Part shown: in pieces, positions 1-5,095 of the stretch | Layout: every line of letters begins with the position of its first letter | Position numbering within the stretch: the stretch's first letter is position 1 | Translations under genes and position numbers: made by a program | NCBI GenBank assembly: GCA_934630375.1 | Contig: CAKTVQ010000048.1 | Location: forward strand, 1 to 5,247 | Source of the DNA: an uncultured Collinsella sp. | GTDB lineage: Bacteria; Actinomycetota; Coriobacteriia; Coriobacteriales; Coriobacteriaceae | DNA length: 5,247 bases | Direction: 5' to 3' | Notes under the pieces: model-generated | The model's database searches: none | What the model was told of the DNA's origin: nothing | Seen by the model: the letters and a program-made list of their open reading frames with translations, nothing else

Positions 1-600
1 GGCTATTCGCACGAGAGCGGCATTCCCTTTGGCGAGGGCCTTATCAAGAACCGCTACGTGGGCCGTACGTTTATCGAACCCACGCAGGAGCTGCGCGCCA
101 TGGGCGTGCGCATGAAGCTTAACCCGCTGCGCGACAACATCGAGGGCAAGCGCCTGGTCGTCATCGACGACTCCATCGTGCGCGGCACCACCATGGTGCA
201 GCTCGTCAAGATGCTGCGTAACGCCGGTGCCAAGGAGATTCACATTCGCATCAACTCGCCCGAGGTCATCTGGCCGTGCTTCTACGGCATCGATACCGAC
301 GTGCAGTCGCAGCTTATCAGCGCCAATAAGACGGTCGAAGAGATTTGCGAGTACATCGGCGCCGATTCGCTGGCTTTCCTTTCGGTCGAGGGCCTGCTGA
401 AGGTCATGCCCAAGGGCGGCTACTGCGATGCGTGCTTTACCGGCCGCTATCCCGTGGCGATTCCCGAGAGCTTTGGCCGCGACAAGTTTATGGAGGGCTT
501 TAAGCCTCGCAACCTGGACAAGCCGCTGCACTTTGACGACGACGCCGTGATCGAGAAATACGACGACCGCAGCTGGGAAGAGGAGCACGGCGAGGCATAA
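1..600 (+). CDS. purF: Amidophosphoribosyltransferase PurF, C-terminal 199 residues (5' end outside window)
   Basis: PurF makes 5-phosphoribosylamine from PRPP and glutamine, the first committed step of cytoplasmic purine synthesis. The frame is open from base 1, so only the C-terminal phosphoribosyltransferase part of a roughly 470-500-residue protein is visible; the N-terminal glutaminase domain lies upstream. The PRPP-binding signature VVIDDSIVRGTT is at window codons 53-64, and GLIKNRYVGRTFI at about codons 13-25 is typical of the family. A cysteine in PCFYGID (codon 93) and a CxxC in YCDACFTGRYP (codons 142 and 145) match three of the four [4Fe-4S] ligands known in the Bacillus-type enzyme; the fourth would be upstream. 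This indicates the Fe-S class rather than the E. coli class. The gene ends with TAA at 598-600, and purM follows 157 nt later on the same strand. Identification is very secure; the partial state is due to the window edge. Confidence 0.97.
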   Translation, partial: GYSHESGIPFGEGLIKNRYVGRTFIEPTQELRAMGVRMKLNPLRDNIEGKRLVVIDDSIVRGTTMVQLVKMLRNAGAKEIHIRINSPEVIWPCFYGIDTDVQSQLISANKTVEEICEYIGADSLAFLSVEGLLKVMPKGGYCDACFTGRYPVAIPESFGRDKFMEGFKPRNLDKPLHFDDDAVIEKYDDRSWEEEHGEA

Positions 601-644
601 AACCTGCCATATGGGGACAGGTTTATTTTGGTAGGTTTTACCTG
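600..644. repeat. GGGGACAG-type palindromic repeat after purF
   Basis: An AT-rich island starts at the purF stop codon. It contains GGGGACAG at 613-620. AAACCTG (600-606) pairs with CAGGTTT (618-624) around the palindrome CCATATGG (607-614). A second arm, CAGGT (618-622) with ACCTG (640-644), offers a competing fold, and AGGTTT occurs twice (619-624 and 633-638). The island is markedly richer in T than the flanking genes. The same GGGGACAG core recurs in other gaps of this window, so I treat it as a dispersed intergenic repeat, not a gene-specific control element. Confidence 0.55.
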
Positions 645-652
645 CTGTTTTG

Positions 653-680
653 TTGATTGAACGGTGTGTGCTGTTATGGC
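653..680 (+). promoter_or_regulatory. Weak sigma-70-like promoter candidate upstream of purM
   Basis: TTGATT at 653-658 is followed after 16 bp by TATGGC at 675-680, which is preceded by an extended -10 TG at 672-673. The -10 matches the consensus at only three of six positions, so the call is tentative. If real, it would let purM-purN be transcribed separately from purF with a leader of about 70 nt that contains the 709-737 hairpin. Confidence 0.25.
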
Positions 681-708
681 ATGCGCCGAAATGAACGCAA
701 CTATGAGC

Positions 709-737
709 ACCGTTTGGCGCCCGTGCGGCGCCACGGT
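709..737 (+). other. GC-rich hairpin just upstream of the purM ribosome binding site
   Basis: ACCG (709-712) pairs with CGGT (734-737), and GGCGCC (716-721) pairs with GGCGCC (727-732), closed by T715-A733. A 2-nt bulge (713-714) separates the two parts and the loop CGTGC (722-726) has 5 nt. The total is 11 base pairs, mostly G-C. No T-run follows, so it is not an intrinsic terminator. It ends about 6 nt before the purine-rich ribosome binding region (743-752), where it could affect mRNA stability or ribosome access. The role is inferred. Confidence 0.45.
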
Positions 738-757
738 AGTGGGAGAGGAAGGCTCAG

Positions 758-1861
758 ATGAGCGATAGCAAGCATGTGACGTACGAGGACGCCGGCGTCG
801 ATACCGCCGAGGGCGGCCGCGCCGTCGACGCGATTAAGCAGATGGTCAAGGACACCAATCGTCCCGAAGTTATCGGCGGCATCGGCGGCTTCGGTGGCCT
901 GTTCTCGGCTGCCGCGCTTAAGGATATGGAAGACCCGATCCTGATCAGCGGCACCGACGGCGTGGGCACCAAGCTCGTGCTCGCCCAGATCATGGACCGT
1001 CACGAGACGGTGGGCCAGGACCTGGTCGCCATGTGCGTCAACGACATTCTGGCCTCGGGCGCCGAGCCGCTGTTCTTCCTGGACTACGTTGCCATTGGTC
1101 ATATTGAGGCCGAGCACATGGCAAAGATTATCAAGGGTGTGGCCGACGGCTGCAAGCTCGCGGGCTGCGCGCTCGTGGGCGGCGAGATGGCCGAGCACCC
1201 GGGCGTCATGGCTCCGGCCGACTACGACCTCGCCGGCTTTACCGTGGGCGTCGTCGACCGTCCCAAGATGCTCGATCCCGCGAACGTTCGCCCGGGCGAT
1301 GTGATCCTGGGCCTGCCTTCCACCGGCGTGCACTCCAACGGCTACTCGCTCGTGCGCAAGGTCATTGGCGTCGATGGCATTAAGCCGGGTACGCCCGAGG
1401 CCGCCGCTAAGGCCGAGGAGCTGGGCCGTCCGCTCGAGGAGCTCGGCGGTGCATCGCTGGCAGACGCTCTGCTGGCCCCCACGCGCATCTACGTCAAGCC
1501 GATCCTGGAGCTGCTGCGCGGCGGCGCCAACGTGCACGCTATCGCCCATATCACTGGCGGTGGTATTACCGAGAACCTCAACCGTGCACTCGCCGACGAC
1601 GTCGACGCCGTGGTCACCCGCAACGGCGCCGAGATGGGTTGGGACGTTCCGCCCGTCATCACCTACGTGTCGCGCCAGGCCGAGCTTGCGCCCAACGAGG
1701 CATGCAAGACCTTCAACATGGGCGTCGGCCTGTGCCTGATCGTCGCCCCCGAGGACGAGGCCGCGGTTACCGAAGCCCTGGTCGCGCTGGGCGAGAAGCC
1801 GTTCCGCGTGGGCGAGTGCGTCGAGGGTTCCGGTAAGGTCGTGTACTCCGATGAGCGCTAA
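758..1861 (+). CDS. purM: Phosphoribosylformylglycinamidine cyclo-ligase (AIR synthetase) PurM
   Basis: PurM closes the imidazole ring: FGAM plus ATP gives 5-aminoimidazole ribonucleotide, the fifth step of purine synthesis, in the cytoplasm as a dimer. The 367 residues are slightly longer than the usual 345-355. Family landmarks occur in order: YEDAGVD (9-15), the nucleotide-binding GTDGVGTK (65-72), DLVAMCVNDI (88-97), GGEMAEHPG (141-149), STGVHSNGYSL (188-198), APTRIY (240-245), HITGGGITENLNRAL (264-278) and TFNMGVG (318-324). Together these cover both halves of the ATP-grasp-unrelated AIRS fold. The extra length lies mainly in an Ala/Glu-rich linker near residues 208-232. ATG at 758 is preceded by AGAGGAAGG (744-752), which supports the start. 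The last codons overlap purN by 11 nt, so the two are almost certainly co-transcribed and translationally coupled. No key motif is missing. Confidence 0.97.
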   Translation: MSDSKHVTYEDAGVDTAEGGRAVDAIKQMVKDTNRPEVIGGIGGFGGLFSAAALKDMEDPILISGTDGVGTKLVLAQIMDRHETVGQDLVAMCVNDILASGAEPLFFLDYVAIGHIEAEHMAKIIKGVADGCKLAGCALVGGEMAEHPGVMAPADYDLAGFTVGVVDRPKMLDPANVRPGDVILGLPSTGVHSNGYSLVRKVIGVDGIKPGTPEAAAKAEELGRPLEELGGASLADALLAPTRIYVKPILELLRGGANVHAIAHITGGGITENLNRALADDVDAVVTRNGAEMGWDVPPVITYVSRQAELAPNEACKTFNMGVGLCLIVAPEDEAAVTEALVALGEKPFRVGECVEGSGKVVYSDER

Positions 1862-2552
1862 CGAGCAGATGGCTGCCGCCGAGGGCCTGGACTTTGTGCC
1901 CTATACCCGTCCGACCGGCACCGATACGGTCGAGCCGCTCAAGATCGGTGTGCTCATCAGCGGCTCGGGTACCAACCTGCAGGCGCTGATCGATCTAATC
2001 ACCGCCGGTAAGCTCAACGCCTCGATTGAGCTTGTGGTGTCGAGCCGTCCTTCGGCTAAGGGTTTGCAGCGCGCTGAGCGCGCGGGCATCCAGACGCTCA
2101 CGCTGTCCAAGGATGTCTATGCCGACCCTATTGCCGCCGACGAGATCATCGCGCACGAGCTGCTCGAGCGCGGCTGCGAGTATGTGGTCATGGCCGGCTA
2201 CATGCGCATGGTGCACACACCGCTGCTGGCGGCGTTTCCCAACCGCGTGGTCAACTTGCATCCGGCGCTGCTGCCGAGCTTTACCGGTGCCCATGCGATC
2301 GACGACGCGTTTGCGCGCGGCGTCAAGGTGACCGGCGTGACCGTGCACTTTGCCAACGAGATCTACGACAACGGTCCCATCATCGCCCAGCGTGCGCTGG
2401 CTGTTGAGGAGGGCTGGGATGTCGACACGCTCGAGGAGCACATTCACGCGATTGAGCATGTGCTGTATCCCGAGGTCGTGCAAATGCTCGCTGACGGTCG
2501 CGTCCACGTGCTGGAGAGCGGCAAGGTCGCAATTGACGCGCCTCGCGGCTAG
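1851..2552 (+). CDS. purN: Phosphoribosylglycinamide formyltransferase PurN (folate-dependent GART)
   Basis: PurN transfers a formyl group from 10-formyltetrahydrofolate to GAR, giving FGAR, the third step of purine synthesis. The phosphate-binding loop SGSGTNLQA is at residues 37-45. MAGYMRM (114-120) is the usual folate-site strand. The catalytic triad is intact: Asn135 and His137 in NLHPALLPS, and Asp173 in a stretch that fits the GART active-site signature (G162 to I178). The His-Asp spacing of 36 residues equals that of the E. coli enzyme. At 233 residues it is longer than the usual 190-210 because of about 30 extra residues before the first strand KIGVLIS. ATG at 1851 overlaps the purM end by 11 nt; an AAGG lies 12 nt upstream (1835-1838). 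ATG at 1869 is an alternative with a weaker upstream site. Stop TAG at 2550-2552 is followed by a terminator, so purN ends the operon. Confidence 0.96.
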   Translation: MSANEQMAAAEGLDFVPYTRPTGTDTVEPLKIGVLISGSGTNLQALIDLITAGKLNASIELVVSSRPSAKGLQRAERAGIQTLTLSKDVYADPIAADEIIAHELLERGCEYVVMAGYMRMVHTPLLAAFPNRVVNLHPALLPSFTGAHAIDDAFARGVKVTGVTVHFANEIYDNGPIIAQRALAVEEGWDVDTLEEHIHAIEHVLYPEVVQMLADGRVHVLESGKVAIDAPRG

Positions 2553-2582
2553 TGGCGCACAGTACAATTTAGCCGAGTAGTC

Positions 2583-2627
2583 AGGGTGGTCATTGGCGCC
2601 AAGGCGCGCGTGGCCACCTTTTGTTTT
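2583..2627 (+). terminator. Rho-independent terminator of the purine operon
   Basis: AGGGTGGTCA (2583-2592) pairs with TGGCCACCTT (2611-2620) over 10 bp with two G-U pairs. Inside the loop, GCGC (2596-2599) can pair with GCGC (2604-2607), extending the rod. The run TTTTGTTTT (2619-2627) follows. It begins 30 nt after the purN stop codon. A TACAAT at 2563-2568 lies just upstream, so if that box is a real -10, the hairpin would be a leader attenuator for the next gene as well as the operon terminator. The terminator role itself is well supported. Confidence 0.85.
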
Positions 2628-2630
2628 GGG

Positions 2631-2659
2631 TAGTCATCGGGGACGTTTCTGAATGACTA
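2631..2659. repeat. GGGGACGT hairpin repeat between terminator and EIIA gene
   Basis: TAGTCAT (2631-2637) and ATGACTA (2653-2659) form a perfect 7-bp inverted repeat around a 15-nt loop that contains GGGGACGT (2639-2646). The geometry, 7-bp arms with a GGGGAC core in the loop, is nearly that of each arm of the palindrome at 5096-5166 (7-bp stem, 13-nt loop). It is therefore probably a sequence variant of the same dispersed family. It ends about 6 nt before the ribosome binding site of the next gene, so it forms part of that gene's leader. Confidence 0.55.
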
Positions 2660-2677
2660 GGTGAGAGAGGTGAGCGC

Positions 2678-3142
2678 ATGGCGGATAACGAAGCGCTGTT
2701 TACGCCTGAGCTGGTGTTTTTTGATTGGGAGTGTGCGACGCCGGGTGAGGTGTTTGCGCAGCTCGAGAGTGAGCTTGCTCCGCGCGGCTACATTGCCGAC
2801 GGTTGGTTCGACGCCGTTCGCACGCGCGAGGATGCCTATCCCACGGGTCTTGCCATGCCGGCGGCAAACATTGCCATTCCGCATACCGATCCGGGGTTTG
2901 TGTCCAAGCCCTATATCGCGGTGGTGAAGCCCGCCGCGCCCGTGACATTTAACGCTATGGCTGGCATGGGCGCTCCGGTGCCGGCGCAGATCGTCATCAA
3001 TCTGGGTATCGCCGAGCCGGGCGGCCAGGTCGAGGCCCTGCAGGCGCTCATGAACATCTTTATGGACGCCGATGCCGCAGCCGACGTGCTCGGCCAGATC
3101 ACACCCCAGGGCATGGTCGACGCCATCCGTCGTCACTTCTAA
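2678..3142 (+). CDS. PTS sugar transporter subunit IIA, fructose/galactitol (type-2) family
   Basis: EIIA proteins take phosphate from HPr-P on a histidine and pass it to a cognate EIIB, which powers uptake and phosphorylation of a sugar through EIIC. The 154-residue length is that of a single cytoplasmic EIIA type-2 domain. The active-site region is clear: AYPTGLAMP (53-61) followed by ANIAIPHTD, with the phospho-accepting His69 in the IPHTD motif. The TGLAMP/AIPHTD form resembles GatA-like, galactitol-type EIIA more than FruA. The start at 2678 has a good ribosome binding site, GAGAGG (2665-2670), 7 nt upstream. The next gene encodes a foldase and no EIIB or EIIC is present on either side, so this is an orphan EIIA. 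The substrate cannot be told from sequence; a purely regulatory role is possible. Family assignment is strong; substrate and partner are unknown. Confidence 0.9.
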   Translation: MADNEALFTPELVFFDWECATPGEVFAQLESELAPRGYIADGWFDAVRTREDAYPTGLAMPAANIAIPHTDPGFVSKPYIAVVKPAAPVTFNAMAGMGAPVPAQIVINLGIAEPGGQVEALQALMNIFMDADAAADVLGQITPQGMVDAIRRHF

Positions 3143-3157
3143 GGTGCCGGCTGCCGC

Positions 3158-3201
3158 ATCTGTCCCCTTTACACCAAAATGGTGCAGATTAACCTGTCCC
3201 C
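3158..3201. repeat. Double CTGTCCCC repeat between EIIA and foldase genes
   Basis: The reverse complement of GGGGACAG occurs twice, at 3160-3167 and 3194-3201. Between them CACCA (3172-3176) pairs with TGGTG (3180-3184) around AAA, and ATCTG (3158-3162) pairs with CAGAT (3185-3189), so the first CTGTCCCC lies partly in a one-sided 9-nt bulge. The block has no T-tract and is not a convincing terminator. It is best explained as another copy of the dispersed element, in the opposite orientation to the copy at 613-620. Confidence 0.5.
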
Positions 3202-3213
3202 AATGCGCCAAGC

Positions 3214-3242
3214 GTGCCGCGGGGGCTGCGTTGTGACACAAT
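3214..3242 (+). promoter_or_regulatory. Possible promoter of the foldase gene
   Basis: CACAAT at 3237-3242 fits a -10 box at four of six positions. With a 17-bp spacer the -35 would be GTGCCG (3214-3219), which matches poorly. Initiation near 3249 would leave a leader of about 29 nt before the ATG at 3278. The position, after the repeat block and just before the ribosome binding site, is what makes this plausible. Confidence 0.3.
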
Positions 3243-3264
3243 GGCGTTTGTTCGATTCGTTATG

Positions 3265-3270
3265 CGAAAG
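3265..3270 (+). promoter_or_regulatory. Ribosome binding site that fixes the foldase start at 3278
   Basis: GAAAGG lies 7 nt before ATG 3278. The same frame stays open upstream to an ATG at 3179, but that stretch translates the CTGTCCCC repeat and has no ribosome binding site. The protein from 3278 begins with a Lys-rich segment and a membrane anchor, as expected for an exported foldase. Confidence 0.7.
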
Positions 3271-3277
3271 GCCAACT

Positions 3278-4498
3278 ATGGCAAATAAGAAAAAGAACCC
3301 CGCACCCGAGCCGACGCCCGAGCAGCAGGCTCGCGCCGCCTCCAACTCTCGCAAGAAGCAGCGCAAGACCCGCGTGTCCAAGACCGTCAAGATCGTCCTG
3401 GTGGTTATTGGCGTGCTGGCAATGTTGCTTTCCGTCTCGGCGATGGCGTGCTCCGGCCTTATGTCGCAGGCCGAGGACACCTCGGGCTACAAGCTGACCG
3501 GCGGTGTTGCTGCCACTATCAACGGCACCAACCTCACCGAGGACACCGTGACCAAGCAGATCATGAGCATGCGCACGTCCTATGGCTACACCAAGGACAA
3601 GGACTGGGCACAGTACCTGGTCGACAACGACCTGACGCCCAAGAAGTACCGCAAGCAGCTCATCGATTCCTACACGCAGCAGATTCTGCTTCAACAGGCG
3701 CAGAAGGAAAACGGCGTGACCGTCTCGGACGAGGAAGTCGAGAAGGCTTGGAAGGACGCGTGCAAGAGCGCGGGCGGTGCCAAGGCCTTTAAGAAGACCC
3801 TCAAGACCTACGGCTATACCGAAGACACCTACAAGGATTCGCTCAAGGAGAGTCTGGCGCAGCAGAAACTCAAGGATGCCGTCGCGCCTACGAGCAAGCC
3901 CAAGGACAGCGAGATTGTCGATTACATCAACGAGAACCTGTCCAGCTACAATGACGCCCGCCGTTCGTCGAACATCTTGATCAAGGTCGATTCCGACGCA
4001 TCCGACGAGGACAAGGCTGCCGCCAAGGCCAAGGCGCAGGAGTGCCTGGACAAGATCAACTCCGGCGAGCTGAGTTTTGAGGACGCCGTGGAGCAGTACT
4101 CCGAGGATACCGGCTCCAAGGAGAAGAAGGGCGACGTGGGTTGGGACAAGCTCACCACCTTTGTCGACAGCTACCAGACGGCGCTCGAGGGCCTCAACAA
4201 GGGCGACGTGAGCGATGTTGTCGAGTCGACGTACGGCTATCACATCATCAAGTGCACCGACTACTTCCATGTCGATAATCAGGTTGATGACATCAATCAG
4301 GTGCCCAAGGCCATCAAGAAGTATGTCTCCAACGTGGTGAAGACGCAGGCGGCCAGCACCGCGTACAGCGAGTGGCTGGAGCAGTACAAGAAAGACGCCG
4401 ACATCACCGTTAACCCCATGCCCAAGGACGTGCCGTACAACGTCAGTCTGAAGGGCGTCACCAAGAGTTCGACCGACGATTCGTCGACGACTGAGTAA
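3278..4498 (+). CDS. Membrane-anchored parvulin-type peptidyl-prolyl isomerase (PrsA/SurA-like foldase)
   Basis: This is a predicted extracytoplasmic folding factor that would assist exported proteins on the outer face of the membrane. The 406 residues divide into a basic, Pro/Gln-rich cytoplasmic tail (1-35), a hydrophobic anchor (about 36-57), a SurA-N-like helical domain (about 75-205) with an ATINGTNLTEDTV start, a PpiC/parvulin domain (about 228-330), a C-terminal helical part, and a Ser/Thr/Asp-rich tail. Parvulin landmarks are SSNILIKV (230-237), GDVGWD (285-290), GLNKGDVSDVV (304-314) and YGYHIIKC (319-326). The His of the usual HIL motif is Asn232, while the second conserved His (322) is present, so catalysis may be weak or absent. 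Cys58 directly follows the hydrophobic segment in SAMAC; this is a poor lipobox, so either a lipoprotein as in PrsA or an uncleaved anchor is possible. A promoter probably lies in the preceding gap. The family is secure; activity is uncertain. Confidence 0.88.
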   Translation: MANKKKNPAPEPTPEQQARAASNSRKKQRKTRVSKTVKIVLVVIGVLAMLLSVSAMACSGLMSQAEDTSGYKLTGGVAATINGTNLTEDTVTKQIMSMRTSYGYTKDKDWAQYLVDNDLTPKKYRKQLIDSYTQQILLQQAQKENGVTVSDEEVEKAWKDACKSAGGAKAFKKTLKTYGYTEDTYKDSLKESLAQQKLKDAVAPTSKPKDSEIVDYINENLSSYNDARRSSNILIKVDSDASDEDKAAAKAKAQECLDKINSGELSFEDAVEQYSEDTGSKEKKGDVGWDKLTTFVDSYQTALEGLNKGDVSDVVESTYGYHIIKCTDYFHVDNQVDDINQVPKAIKKYVSNVVKTQAASTAYSEWLEQYKKDADITVNPMPKDVPYNVSLKGVTKSSTDDSSTTE

Positions 4499-4503
4499 TC
4501 ATG

Positions 4504-4529
4504 GGGCGGCGCTCACACGAGTGCCGCCC
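4504..4529 (+). other. Strong hairpin without U-tract between foldase gene and yqeY
   Basis: GGGCGGCGCTC (4504-4514) pairs with GAGTGCCGCCC (4519-4529) over 11 bp with a single G-U pair and a 4-nt loop, ACAC. No T-run follows, so intrinsic termination is unlikely. It lies 5 nt after the foldase stop and 8 nt before the yqeY ribosome binding site. It may protect the 3' end of the upstream message, mark a processing site, or lower yqeY expression relative to the foldase. The structure is certain on paper; the function is inferred. Confidence 0.6.
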
Positions 4530-4537
4530 ACGCTATT

Positions 4538-4545
4538 GAGGAGGA
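4538..4545 (+). promoter_or_regulatory. Ribosome binding site that fixes the yqeY start at 4553
   Basis: GAGGAGGA is a near-perfect anti-Shine-Dalgarno match 7 nt before ATG 4553. A TTG at 4547 is in frame but would be only 1 nt from this site, so ATG 4553 is the start. Confidence 0.85.
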
Positions 4546-4552
4546 TTTGCAG

Positions 4553-4996
4553 ATGACTAACGAAGAGCTGCAGAAGGAAATGATCGCGGCCATGAAGGCC
4601 AAGGACAAGGTTCGCCTGTCCATCATTCGCCAGGTCAAGGCCGAGGTGAAGAATATCGAGGTCAACGAGCGCCGCGACGTGACCGAGGAAGACGTCAACA
4701 GCATGATCAAGCGTCTGATTAAGCAGACGAGCGAGACGCTGGAGATGTCCATTAAGGCCGGTACCGACCAGGAGCGTACCGACAACCTGACCGAGCAGGT
4801 CAAGATTCTGGAGAGCCTGCTGCCCGCGCAGGTTTCGGGCGAGGAGCTCGAGGCCCTGATCGAGCAGGTTATCGCCGAGCTGGGCGCCACGTCCAAGAAG
4901 CAGATGGGCCAGGTCATGGGAGCGCTCGGCAAAGCCACCGGCGGCAATTTCGACAAGCCTGCCGCGGCAAAGATCGTCGGCGCAAAATTGGCGTAG
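4553..4996 (+). CDS. yqeY: YqeY family protein (GatB/YqeY domain)
   Basis: This small cytoplasmic all-helical protein resembles the C-terminal tail domain of GatB, the subunit of the tRNA-dependent Asp/Glu amidotransferase that contacts tRNA. A role with tRNA or translation is often proposed for the family but its biochemical function is not established. The 147 residues match the usual size of about 148. Visible landmarks are the N-terminal helix with RLSIIRQVKAEVKN (21-34), the charged middle helices (44-87), LLPAQVSGEELEALIEQVI (89-107) and the C-terminal KKQMGQVMGAL (115-125), which in relatives is the SMKDMGKVM-type segment. There is no signal peptide, membrane segment or other domain. 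It follows the foldase gene by 54 nt and may share its transcript, although a strong hairpin lies in between; an intrinsic terminator follows it. No defect is seen. Confidence 0.93.
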   Translation: MTNEELQKEMIAAMKAKDKVRLSIIRQVKAEVKNIEVNERRDVTEEDVNSMIKRLIKQTSETLEMSIKAGTDQERTDNLTEQVKILESLLPAQVSGEELEALIEQVIAELGATSKKQMGQVMGALGKATGGNFDKPAAAKIVGAKLA

Positions 4997-5024
4997 GGGC
5001 CTAGCGGTACATAGTTGATGTCGA

Positions 5025-5060
5025 GGGGGCGTGACCATTGCGGTCGCGCCCCTTTTTTTT
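5025..5060 (+). terminator. Strong rho-independent terminator after yqeY
   Basis: GGGGCGTGACC (5026-5036) pairs with GGTCGCGCCCC (5042-5052) over 11 bp with one G-U pair and a 5-nt loop, ATTGC. Eight consecutive T residues follow (5053-5060). It begins 28 nt after the yqeY stop. This is a textbook intrinsic terminator and closes the transcription unit. Confidence 0.95.
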
Positions 5061-5095
5061 GGCCGATGAAGGGCGCCTTCCCTGGCTGGTCATTG

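Noticed and set aside
601..757. Purine riboswitch or other known leader RNA upstream of purM
   Set aside because: I could not find the conserved three-way junction elements of a purine riboswitch. The gap is explained by a repeat, a weak promoter candidate and one hairpin.
701..1549. Long reverse-strand open frame opposite purM
   Set aside because: It is the antisense shadow of a GC-rich gene. Its product has low-complexity Ala/Gly/His/Val composition and no recognisable domain, while the + strand encodes an intact PurM.
2533..2568. TTGACG (2533-2538) with TACAAT (2563-2568) as a promoter for the EIIA gene
   Set aside because: The 24-bp spacing is too long for a standard sigma-70 promoter. 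The TACAAT alone is kept only as a point to check in the findings.
2661..3142. A novel defence or mobile system formed by the EIIA and foldase genes
   Set aside because: Both proteins belong to well-known housekeeping families with intact overall architecture. There is no nuclease, transposase, toxin, CRISPR array or phage feature in the window.
3179..3277. 33-residue N-terminal extension of the foldase from ATG 3179
   Set aside because: It translates the CTGTCCCC repeat and the probable promoter, has no ribosome binding site, and would put the basic tail and membrane anchor far inside the protein.
3260..4270. Reverse-strand open frame of 336 codons opposite the foldase gene
   Set aside because: It is antisense to a clear SurA-N/parvulin gene, is Leu/Val/Gly-rich with no family features, and arises from third-position GC bias.
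5068..5080. Small inverted repeat GAAGG/CCTTC between the yqeY terminator and the palindrome
   Set aside because: Five pairs around a 3-nt loop are expected by chance in GC-rich DNA, and it has no T-tract or repeat partner.
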